From assembly GCA_009760855.2 (NCBI GenBank), contig WPIO01000001.1:18629501-18689500 (forward strand): a stretch of 60,000 nt of DNA. Direction: 5' to 3'. This DNA is from Cristatella mucedo. Lineage: Eukaryota; Bryozoa; Phylactolaemata; Cristatellidae. Position numbers and translations under genes: made by a program. The notes beneath the pieces were generated by a model. It did not search any database. It worked only from the letters and a program-made list of their open reading frames with translations, and was not told the origin of the DNA. Below are positions 32,101 through 60,000 of this stretch, piece after piece; the first letter of the stretch is position 1; every line of letters starts with the position of its first letter.

Positions 32101-34657
32101 AAGGCAGCTGATAGGTCTAGCAAAGCTAGGGCAGTGACATTACCGTCATCGTTGCAGCATAGAATGTCACTTTTAACACGGATGAGAAGTTGGTTTGCCA
32201 GAAAATACCACAGAGATGATAGTATAGGGTCTTCAGGAGACGAGCTCTTTTTGCTAGACCTTCTTAAGGTAGCCACACCACATTCAGAAACCTCGGAAAA
32301 TCTTTTAAGGAAGGTCACACATTGCGATTCCACAACTGCTTAACTCGGAGGGGGCTATATGGAGGCACGAATGTGCACAACTTTTTCAGTAAAGGCTGAA
32401 AACCTTTCCACTATGCCGTTAACATCTGTAGAGTTAGAGCTCTCAGCATTGACCAGTAAACTGTCTACCGTCTTATAAATCTGTTTTGGGTCTGACTGGC
32501 AGGACTTCTGTTTTCGAGTGAAAAAAGAAGCCCTGGCTTTTTTAAGCTTCCTGGTGCAATAGGTGCAAAATCTTTGACATTGACTAATCTGCATCAGACT
32601 TCGATTTCTAAAAACGACGTTCAAGCCTTCGCTTAGCACGATGCATCTTTTGAAGTTTTTTTGTAAATTGAATGGAATCTAAACGATTCTATACACGTAT
32701 AGAATGAACGGGAGCATGCTTGTCAAGAGCACTCCTATGTGTCATGTTCATTGCATCACTGAGGGTATCGAGGTTGTCGGTCAAGTCAGGGTGCAGATCA
32801 AGAAGACCTGCATCACAGATTTCAAAAATTTGTCTACGTCAATGCTTTTAAAGTTACACTGCTGGACAAGTTCGACATTACCCTGTAATGTACAAGGGTG
32901 CCGGAACAGTAAACCAGACCGAACAACGATTCGAGAGGGTCAGTGGGCACACCAAGGTCCGTGGGGCAGATATCCTTAGCGATCGCGAGATCTAAGATAT
33001 GGCCACCGACGTGGGTGGTAAGATTAATGTGTTATACCAAACCAAAGTTCTCCAGTCAAGAAATGAGCAGACCTGATATATCACGACAACGAGAGGCACT
33101 GTCTTAGACGAGGACCTGACTGCAACTGATTCAAATGATGGGCCATGCGAAAAACTGCATATCTTATAGCCAAACGATTCGCGAACAACAACCTGCCACC
33201 AACCTTGTCAGAACGCATGGACTGAAAGAATGAGAACCCGGGTGGGGTGGTCTCAGTCAGATATACAGCTACTGGAACAAGGCATTATCCAAGTTTCGGT
33301 AAGAAGAAATGCATCTAGGTTCTTTCTCCTGGACAGCCTGATTGCGGATAAGTAACCCCTTGGTTTTTGGCAAGCGGACATAAAGTAGGCAGAATTTAAG
33401 AGGCTGCCCATCAGCTGCACAATGCTGATTAATTGGCTTGCATTCAAGTCGACTTGTAGCCGGCCTGGCAGACGAGGCCCTTACTAATTTGAATTGGACC
33501 TTAGTCGCCGGTTCACAAGATCCCGGGGCACGGCAGGTGAACTACTACCGAAACGAGTGCTATTCAACTCTTAATGGGTTTGATAGCCGAGCTGTTGATA
33601 GGGCGAATGCAGGATGCAGGAAGGTTCTCATTTGACCAGCCGAAGACCTGCCGGTAGGTATAGTCTAATGGCGACATCGCACCTTATGCTAAGCAGGTCC
33701 TGTTTTGTGTAGCATATCCGAGGTCAGCTCATAAATAGTCACAGCGAAGATAGCAGTGGAATACCCGAAGGTATCTCGGAGAAATCCGGTAAAGGTCCAC
33801 ACCATGCTAGGAGTCGCCCGCTCTCTAGCGCGGGGAGGAAACTGGCAGTCTCAATTAAAGTGTGGTTGGTTACTAACGTTCTTTTTTTTTTACATTTGCT
33901 CTCTAGTTGTGGGCCGCAACGATTGACCAAAAAGCGACCAGCTGCCCTAGAACAGGAAAAAGGCTCTGCTGGTCCTCACTGCATGTGCAGGTCGCCCTGC
34001 GTGCGTGACTGACCCACGATTTCTTGCCCTGCAAGGCTGTGCAGCAGTAGCTTGAGCCCTTTCAAACGAATGCCTATCACGATGCAACCATAAGAAGTTT
34101 ACTATCGGAGTGCAAGTGTCTGCTACATTCGTATAGCTTAATGCGTGCCGAAATCCGCTTAGGCTGTGAGTGCGCTATACAAAACTCTCCTGCGTAACAC
34201 CCACGTGGTCTTTATGACTTTTTGGAGTCACTGACGGAGATACGTCCTCCCTAACAGCTTTGCAGGGCTGCAGGGCAGTGGAATAAAAACCGCTTCTCTT
34301 TTCGTTTCTGGTTTACAGAAACCGCCTAACAAGTTTTCTATACAATACTCGCGAATCTCAGCACGGCAGTGCTATGGCAGCATGCCTCTGATCGAGCGCA
34401 CACGTCGCACTGCAGCCTGGAGCTTGCCGCACGACGAAGCCGAGGCTTACGGCCGCCCTGCTGCTTCACTTCCGGCTCCGAGTAAAGCATCAGCCACGAA
34501 TCATCGTTCCAATGCAGGCCATGAACAATGCTCAAGCTTTTCTATAAAAAAGCTTTTCAATAAAAAAGTTATTTTTTTTGGTAAGCATCCAGCTGATCAT
34601 TTGCAATTAATGATTTTTGTCAGCATGACACAACTCTGGACCAAGCAGCACCGATGA
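5148..34657 (+). CDS. Kelch-repeat protein, split gene (overview of 13-14 exons)
   Basis: Exon join: 5148-5199, 5298-5444, 5556-5689, 8484-8748, 9800-9997, 11428-11604, 12649-12828, 12984-13060, 15736-15829, 18339-18567, (18635-18979 optional), 21293-21860, 30524-30694, 34319-34657. All junctions keep one reading frame (876 residues, or 991 with the optional exon). Exons 4-10 encode five to six kelch units, seen as GH/H-T-A then YIHGG, YVFGG, HVFGGY or VYGG, then LW-x-(Y/W)-(D/S), then W. Such units fold as a beta-propeller that binds other proteins. After the propeller come a Ser-rich segment, one more kelch-like half unit and a basic C-terminal tail. The first exon looks like a signal peptide, but no transmembrane segment survives scrutiny, so location is open. 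LINEs and SINEs fill the introns. It converges on VPS41. No orthologue is assigned. The propeller is seen directly; the ends of the model are inference. Confidence 0.7.
5298..5444 (+). CDS. Kelch gene exon 2
   Basis: The acceptor is a T-rich tract ending in ACAG; the donor is GTAAGC. It has 48 open codons, phase 1 at both ends, and contains [10 protein letters not shown] and four cysteines, two of them close together (CIYC, the second completed across the splice). No kelch unit is clear. Support is phase and splice sites only. Confidence 0.42.
5556..5689 (+). CDS. Kelch gene exon 3 (possible first kelch half-unit)
   Basis: The acceptor is CTTTCCTTTGCAG; the donor is AAG|GTGAAC. The peptide begins [19 protein letters not shown] and has a GG pair further on (YAGGAAVI), which reads like a degenerate kelch unit whose closing W is the CSWTQL of exon 4. 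It ends in phase 0, matching exon 4. Confidence 0.55.
6412..6519. repeat. 54-bp tandem duplication
   Basis: Two almost identical AT-rich units, each starting TAGTTATGATAATTCTG and ending ATGGGAAATA. No coding meaning is seen. In the intron between kelch exons 3 and 4. Confidence 0.92.
7318..7440 (-). mobile_element. LINE-B 3' end fragment, reverse
   Basis: The reverse of the LINE-B end: CTGTAACTCCGCAAAGCCAC, GTACGCATTCGGTAGCCAAC. Upstream body not recognised. It lies in the intron between kelch exons 3 and 4. Confidence 0.75.
8484..8748 (+). CDS. Kelch gene exon 4
   Basis: The acceptor is CCAAAG and the donor G|GTGAGC (phase 1). The peptide carries CSWTQL, then an Ala-rich linker, then one kelch unit: [17 protein letters not shown] and RDFWRFHI. 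The W closing this blade lies in exon 5 (HKWENI). The split of each blade between exons recurs through the gene. Confidence 0.85.
9800..9997 (+). CDS. Kelch gene exon 5
   Basis: The acceptor is TTTTATTATAG; the donor is G|GTAAGT. Phase 1 at both ends. It starts with the W strand of the previous blade, then [17 protein letters not shown] and SLWMYDV. An insertion with two cysteines sits between the HT and YVFGG strands. A clear kelch unit. Confidence 0.9.
10405..10545 (+). mobile_element. SINE type 1, diverged
   Basis: Head CCTAAGGGTTAGGTGCTCTC, B-box-like GAGCTCTAGTCC, body GCCCACTGCAAGCAGCAGTG and CGGCTCTTCTGCTGCCAAAT. In a kelch intron. Confidence 0.62.
11428..11604 (+). CDS. Kelch gene exon 6
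   Basis: The best kelch unit in the gene: GRRGHTAIV, then MHVFGGYLD, then DELWIYDF, preceded by the ELWTKS strand of the previous blade. The acceptor is TATTTTAG and the donor G|GTAAGC; phase 1 at both ends. Confidence 0.92.
12649..12828 (+). CDS. Kelch gene exon 7
   Basis: Contains AQSWQLSHG (closing strand of the previous blade), [20 protein letters not shown] and DLWQWSF. The acceptor is TGTGTCAAG; the donor is A|GTAGGT. Phase 1 at both ends. The region between W and H is long and rich in Arg, His and Gly. Confidence 0.9.
12984..13060 (+). CDS. Kelch gene exon 8 (short)
   Basis: A 77-bp exon with acceptor TTGGCTGTAG and donor CAC|GTGAGT. Its peptide has VYCWTKVQI, the expected closing W strand after DLWQWSF of exon 7, then PAQLRLAMH, the start of the next unit. 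The phases fit on both sides (1 in, 0 out). Confidence 0.7.
14277..14412 (+). mobile_element. SINE type 2, nested in LINE-A
   Basis: A tRNA-like head (GGGGTTAAGGTGCTCGCC as A-box region, GTGGGTTTGAGCC as B box), then a short tail. The same head recurs at 43.21 kb and, reversed, at 3.88-4.01 kb. Both flanks are LINE-A sequence. Confidence 0.7.
14741..14918 (+). mobile_element. SINE type 1, nested in LINE-A
   Basis: tRNA-derived head TGGCTCACTAGGTAAG and B-box-like GGGTTTGAATCC, then a body with an inverted pair around GCAAGCGGTGGTGATA and a 3' part CTATACAAAAAGAGGCTG. It is nearly identical to the SINE at 19.79 kb. Flanks on both sides are LINE-A. Confidence 0.82.
15736..15829 (+). CDS. Kelch gene exon 9
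   Basis: The acceptor is CATAG and the donor T|GTAAGT. The peptide [10 protein letters not shown] ... TTLWQLNV fits the middle and LW strands of a degenerate kelch unit that lacks the GG pair. It continues into exon 10, which begins [11 protein letters not shown] (the expected closing strand with the W lost). Phase 0 in, 1 out. Confidence 0.72.
15879..15957 (+). mobile_element. Orphan LINE-A 3' hairpin with (ATT)n tail
   Basis: Only the terminal hairpin (AAAGCGCC ... stem) and a run of ATT repeats are present, 50 bp after kelch exon 9. No LINE body is recognised upstream. It is either an extreme 5' truncation or a short non-autonomous derivative. Confidence 0.75.
16405..18140 (+). mobile_element. 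Highly decayed LINE-B copy
   Basis: Patchy similarity to the LINE-B copy at 23.8-25.96 kb: [16 protein letters not shown] against [14 protein letters not shown], then the NYRPVS region near 16.75 kb, the RT motif A region (16.94-17.0 kb), and the 3' end with CCGCTTGGGATAGAAC-type and GGCTACCATATTCGCACC blocks near 17.7-18.1 kb. It lies in a kelch intron. The apparent ORF at 16804-17028 is RT relic, not an exon. Confidence 0.72.
18339..18567 (+). CDS. Kelch gene exon 10
   Basis: The acceptor ATTTTCTAG is chosen over the CTGCAG five bases later because only it avoids an in-frame TGA across the splice. The peptide starts [11 protein letters not shown], then becomes rich in Gln, Ala and Ser (VQQRQQS, LAAAGDI). 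The donor is CG|GTATGC, phase 2. It lies just downstream of a decayed LINE-B copy. Confidence 0.75.
18635..18979 (+). CDS. Kelch gene optional exon (duplicated, low confidence)
   Basis: Open for 114 codons after acceptor GTTCGCACAG, with a GTACAT donor in the phase the next exon needs. [13 protein letters not shown] looks like the first strand of a kelch unit, but no GG or LW strand follows. The second half is a tandem duplication read in two frames. Skipping this exon also keeps frame, so it may be alternative or not an exon. Confidence 0.35.
18781..18940. repeat. 91-bp tandem duplication
   Basis: Copy 1 at 18781-18871, copy 2 (partial) at 18872-18940; copy 2 has one extra base (CTGATGGTG against CTGTGGTG). 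It lies inside the optional kelch exon. A shorter third relic (CTGCGCACCGGCC) precedes copy 1. Confidence 0.88.
19238..20085 (+). mobile_element. LINE-A 3' fragment interrupted by a SINE
   Basis: Encodes the RT C-terminal domain ([20 protein letters not shown], then [16 protein letters not shown]), then the 3' UTR and terminal hairpin with ATT tail (20.01-20.085 kb). Frame is lost after TTLKKT. A SINE splits the 3' UTR between TTATTCAT and AAGCATGAT. Confidence 0.88.
19785..19962 (+). mobile_element. SINE type 1, nested in LINE-A 3' UTR
   Basis: Head TGGCACACTAGGTAAGG, B box TGTTCGATTCC (close to the canonical GGTTCGANTCC), then the same body and CTATACAAAAAGAGGCTG end as the copy at 14.74 kb. 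Being nested, it is younger than its host fragment. Confidence 0.85.
20866..21215 (-). mobile_element. LINE-A 3' end, reverse
   Basis: The reverse hairpin and AAT repeat at 20866-20935 are followed by the 3' UTR (GCTGACCCTGTGCATG-type blocks reversed) and the last codons of the RT. Similarity stops near GGAGGGAGTTCCATCA, just before the Ser-rich kelch exon. Confidence 0.85.
21293..21860 (+). CDS. Kelch gene Ser-rich exon
   Basis: An open exon of 189 codons. The acceptor is TCTTTTTTTAAG and the donor CAG|GTAAGG. The peptide is rich in Ser, Thr, Asp and Cys with no recognisable domain ([33 protein letters not shown]). It looks like a flexible tail with possible phosphorylation sites. It joins in phase to exon 10 or to the optional exon. 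It sits just past a LINE-A fragment but is not itself LINE sequence that I recognise. Confidence 0.6.
21861..22875. other. Kelch intron before the LINE cluster
   Basis: About 1 kb with no repeat or coding signal that I recognise. Confidence 0.5.
22876..23403 (-). mobile_element. Old LINE-A 3' fragment with nested LINE-A tail
   Basis: The 3' tail near 22.88 kb is degraded; the 3' UTR and C-terminal coding region then continue to about 23.40 kb, interrupted at 23104-23190 by a second LINE-A 3' end. Flanks GAGTGAGTT and AGTTCCAC suggest a duplicated GAGTT/AGTT target. Confidence 0.75.
23104..23190 (-). mobile_element. Minimal LINE-A hairpin tail nested in LINE-A
   Basis: About 87 bp holding the AAT repeat and the reverse hairpin (CTCCCTCAGAGAACTC ... 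TCGCTTTAC) and nothing more of the element. The host LINE-A sequence resumes at AGTTCCACAC. Confidence 0.72.
23404..23752 (-). mobile_element. Divergent LINE-A-like 3' fragment
   Basis: An AAT/AAC repeat is followed by TAGCACCCTAGAGAACTG, a diverged version of the hairpin, then weakly similar 3' UTR with reversed GTGTGCTTACCTGTGC-type blocks. It abuts the LINE-B copy at 23.76 kb. A similar diverged tail is at 13.54-13.60 kb. Confidence 0.55.
23762..25962 (+). mobile_element. LINE-B copy, 5'-truncated, defective
   Basis: A second CR1/L2-like family, about as far from LINE-A as separate lineages. Pieces of one RT in several frames: [20 protein letters not shown] (24.0 kb), [18 protein letters not shown] (24.45 kb), [44 protein letters not shown] (YADD at 24926), then [16 protein letters not shown] and the GPRLWNSL end. 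Frameshifts lie near 24.37 and 25.4 kb and stops near 24.56 and 25.02 kb. It ends with GACGGAGATACATTAAATTA. It sits in a kelch intron. Confidence 0.88.
26510..26640 (+). mobile_element. SINE type 1 fragment
   Basis: Body and 3' part only: CCTTTATTGCCCAGTGCAAA, GGTGGTGATGACCG, CTCTTCTGCCGATATA, GTTAAATCAGCTAACC. The head is too diverged to call boxes. Confidence 0.65.
26855..27790 (-). mobile_element. Decayed LINE-A RT fragment, reverse
   Basis: Minus-strand similarity to LINE-A from the region after YADD (26.86 kb; TGATTGCCAAGC-like block at 26.96 kb, read VIAKHNLGF) back to the linker between endonuclease and RT (27.64-27.78 kb). Coding is broken throughout. It stops within some 10 bp of the 5' end of the younger plus-strand copy at 27798. 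Confidence 0.75.
27798..29817 (+). mobile_element. LINE-A copy, 5'-truncated, with hairpin and (ATT)n tail
   Basis: It begins abruptly at a sequence equal to position 59566 of the right-edge copy and ends with the family's 3' hairpin (29752-29791) and an ATT repeat. It lacks the endonuclease. Divergence from the right-edge copy over the shared first part is a few percent by eye, so the insertion is young. It lies in a kelch-gene intron. Confidence 0.9.
27799..29586 (+). pseudogene. LINE-A reverse transcriptase, one nonsense codon
   Basis: One frame from 27799 to 29586, broken only by TAA at 28396-28398, where CAA (Gln) is likely ancestral. RT motifs: [25 protein letters not shown] and the catalytic FYADDTQLY (28722 onward). 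The C-terminal domain has [16 protein letters not shown] and [10 protein letters not shown], typical of CR1/L2-like elements. Codons downstream of the stop remain open, so the break is recent. Confidence 0.9.
30524..30694 (+). CDS. Kelch gene distal exon with kelch-like half unit
   Basis: The acceptor is GGTTTTAG. The peptide has [14 protein letters not shown] and PLVIWRCCL, a kelch GG strand and a variant LW strand. Two donors are possible: GAG|GTGAGT at 30680 (stronger site, wrong phase for the next exon) and CAA|GTAACT at 30694 (right phase). The second is used here. It lies on a short single-copy island between two LINEs. Confidence 0.62.
30812..33470 (-). mobile_element. LINE-B copy, reverse, with endonuclease remnant and internal deletion
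   Basis: Read on the minus strand: endonuclease start ([15 protein letters not shown], then [14 protein letters not shown] at 33.3 kb), linker ([20 protein letters not shown], 32.5 kb), RT ([44 protein letters not shown] at 31.84 kb) and the 3' end at 30.81 kb with TACATTACATTA. About 270 bp between the SSLW block and [11 protein letters not shown] are missing compared with the 23.8-kb copy. Several stops. Its 5' border is unclear beyond 33.47 kb. Confidence 0.85.
34132..34245 (+). mobile_element. LINE-B 3' end fragment
   Basis: Matches the last 110 bp of LINE-B (CCGAAATCCGCTTAGGCTGT, TCCTGCGTAACACCCACG, GACGGAGATACGTCC). It lies 75 bp upstream of the last kelch exon. Confidence 0.8.
34319..34657 (+). 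CDS. Kelch gene last exon
   Basis: The acceptor is CTGGTTTACAG. It is open for 112 codons to TGA at 34655-34657. The peptide starts [17 protein letters not shown] and is basic, Ala/Ser-rich, with no known domain. An AATAAA at 34559-34564 lies inside the frame. The exon meets the VPS41 terminal exon tail to tail. The downstream third, with Lys- and Phe-rich low-complexity codons, may not be translated in vivo. Confidence 0.52.
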   Translation, partial: KPPNKFSIQYSRISARQCYGSMPLIERTRRTAAWSLPHDEAEAYGRPAASLPAPSKASATNHRSNAGHEQCSSFSIKKLFNKKVIFFGKHPADHLQLMIFVSMTQLWTKQHR

Positions 34658-34673
34658 CAGCATTCTGCTTTGC

Positions 34674-57796
<23,123 letters not shown>

Positions 57797-58114
57797 CTGC
57801 AAAACATGCAAAGCAGCCATAGTATCTGTTGCCAACACACGTGCTCTCTTGCGAGTGTCAGGGATCACGACCAGCGACGAGAGATTCCAATGACAATAAG
57901 AAGATTTAGCTCACTGCATAGAATGCCATGCACTCTACATAACAAAACACTAGATTCTCCTTCTCGCCTCCTGACATAGAGCGCTCTAACGTGCGTTCTT
58001 GTTCGTTGCAGAATTCTTCCAAAAACCGAAGTTATTACGCACATCGTATACGGAAACGATACAGCTAAGACCTGTTTAAAGTTATTCTGATTGTTATTTG
58101 ACCGTAGCGCGTAA

Positions 58115-60000
58115 GAAATTACGTGCCTGTGGATATCTAAACGCTTATCGCTTCGGGCTGCTGGGTCTCCCACGCCGGCGGCTGCCTTAGCTTTGCCGGC
58201 GGCTAGTAACCTGCTTGTTAGTTATGATCGTCAGCAGCTGTTATCGCTTCGTCATCGCATATCAAATGCATTCCTAGATATTAATGTTGTTGCTAAGATT
58301 CATGAACTATGCATTAACAAAAGAAAAGCACCCCGTAGCCGCCGCAGTGGCCGGAACCGCCAGCTCAGATGCGGCTCGTTGGGCGGAACCTGCAAGCTGA
58401 GTACCAGCTCGTTCGGTATTCCTAGCCTTGTCTCGAACCGCTCAGCACGCTCCCCCACATGCGTCACTGTAAATTCCTCAAACTTAGTGGTCATCAAGCC
58501 TGTTGTAACCCCATCGGCCAGACTTAACGCTTGCCTTTGGAATCCTCGCTCAATGTGCAATAAACCTCTAGTAATAAGCGACCTTATTTCTGAAAATGGT
58601 ATCGACCTGCTCGCCCTAACTGAAACTTGGCTGAAATCGATAAACTGTCCAACAATTAATAACGCAACTCCATCTGATTTCTCGTTCTTTCACACCCCTA
58701 GATCAATCAAAACTGGAGGTGGAGTTGCTATTGTCGTGCGCTCGAAATTCAACTTCAAGCCATTTGCAGTACCCTCGAAGCAGTCTTTTGAATCAATTGC
58801 CTTGGTCTCACCCGAAAACAAGCTACCGATAGTGGCAGTAGTCTATCGCCCACCAGGTACCAAATCCTCCTTTATCTCAGATTTCTCCGATCTCATTTCG
58901 ATTCTTTGTGCAAGAAATCGATCCTTCCTCGTAATGGGTGATTTCAACGTTCACTTTGATAACTTATCTAACGCTTTCAGCACCGAATTTCGTGCATTGA
59001 CTGACTCACTGTCTCTTGTGGCTCATGTGCATGGCCCTACCCACATCAAGGATCACACACTCGACCAGATTTTCTCATATAACTGCACTTTGTCATCACC
59101 AATTATTACCAAATCATGCTTATCTGACCACATGCAGATCTCATTCAATCTACAGTGTGTGCCCACATCCTCCTCTAAAATAACCTGTGAATCGCGAAAC
59201 CTCAAGACCCTTGACATCGATGCTGTCCGTGCGAGAATATCTGCTTCACCTCTGCTGCTCAATCCTCCCTCCGATCTGTCATCATTGGTAGATAGCTTCA
59301 ACACGACACTAGCTGACACGCTAGACGAGTTTGCCCCTCTGACAAAGCACACTGTGCGCCCCCGCCCAGACGGCCTATGGTTTACCGCAGACATTAAACT
59401 AGTCAAGTCTACTAAACGAAAGCTTGAAAAAGCATGCACAAGATCCGGACTAACTGTCCATCGACAGGCATATGAAGACTACTGTAGGTCGCACCAATCG
59501 ATCCTAGCAAAGGCTAAGTCTAGTTTTTATAAAAACATTGCTGAATCACAGATGCACAATCCAAAAATGCTGATGTCGACAATAAAACATCTCCTCAACC
59601 GTTTCCAGATTAGCTCCTTACCTGATGATCCTAATGATGATCTAGCCGATTGCTTCTCTCGATTCTTTGTGCAGAAGATAGACAAGATCAGGGAGTCCAT
59701 CCCTGCGATGACAACCTCCCCACTAGAATGCTGTTCCTCGGTTCCTGGCTGCACCTCAATGTCTGCATTTAAGCAGGTCACTAGTGATCTAGTCCTAAAG
59801 TTCGTATCTCAATCAAAGAAGACAACAAGTCCTCTGGACCCTATCACCACTGTCCTGCTCCTACGTTGCATTGATCTGCTGCTGCCATGCATAACTAACA
59901 TAATTAATATGTCATTAGCCTCAGGTCATGTCCCAGCACCTTTCAAAAAAGCTGTAGTCAGGCAACTTCTCAAGAAAGCTACACTTGACCAAGAGAACTT
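58115..60000 (+). CDS. LINE-A ORF2: AP-type endonuclease and start of reverse transcriptase (runs off edge)
   Basis: Open for 628 codons to the window edge after a TAA at 58112-58114; the first in-frame ATG is at 58553. It is the enzyme of a CR1/L2-like non-LTR retrotransposon: nicking of target DNA, then target-primed reverse transcription. Endonuclease motifs in order: LLALTETWL (catalytic Glu), VVYRPPGT, FLVMGDFNVHFD, HTLDQIFS and CLSDHMQISF (Asp-His). A linker follows, then the RT N-terminal block (SPLDPI ... [10 protein letters not shown]). No stop or frameshift is seen, so this copy may be intact. It lies in an intron of VPS41, antisense to it. The 5' end of the insertion, somewhere in 57.8-58.1 kb, is not defined. 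Confidence 0.88.

Overview
This window is animal nuclear DNA. It holds two interrupted protein-coding genes with ordinary GT-AG introns, several families of non-LTR retrotransposons, tRNA-derived SINEs and long microsatellites. The VPS41 homologue, the CR1/L2-like LINEs and the absence of any prokaryotic-style packing fit a marine invertebrate (a sponge or other early-branching animal is possible). Nothing here fixes the species.

Left half, plus strand (about 5.1-34.66 kb): one split gene for a kelch-repeat (beta-propeller) protein. Exons 4-10 are strong: each carries a kelch unit or half unit, and every splice phase matches the next. The first three exons, an optional exon at 18.6 kb, a Ser-rich exon at 21.3-21.9 kb and two distal exons (30.5 and 34.3 kb) also splice in phase, which gives a protein of about 876 residues (991 with the optional exon). 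I cannot give it a named orthologue. Its introns are packed with LINE fragments of two families, here called LINE-A and LINE-B, and with SINEs, several nested in one another.

Right half, minus strand (57.8 down to 34.67 kb): VPS41, the HOPS-complex subunit for late endosome/lysosome tethering. Fifteen exons run from the end of the N-terminal WD40-like propeller through the clathrin-heavy-chain repeat region to the C-terminal RING finger. The 5' exons lie beyond the right edge. Its introns carry the window's big simple repeats, including an intron that is almost wholly (GA)n.

The two genes converge: their predicted stop codons are 16 bp apart, so their 3' UTRs should overlap. At the right edge, in the VPS41 intron and antisense to it, sits an open LINE-A reading frame (endonuclease plus the start of reverse transcriptase) that runs off the window. 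A second LINE-A copy at 27.8-29.8 kb has a single nonsense codon, so the family looks recently active. LINE-A ends in a hairpin plus an (ATT)n tail that recurs about ten times, sometimes almost alone. I found no CRISPR, operon or prokaryotic defence system, and no clearly new biological system. The best leads are the kelch protein's architecture, the LINE hairpin and its short orphan copies, the giant pyrimidine intron of VPS41, the convergent 3' ends and a fold-back element at 52.3-52.6 kb.
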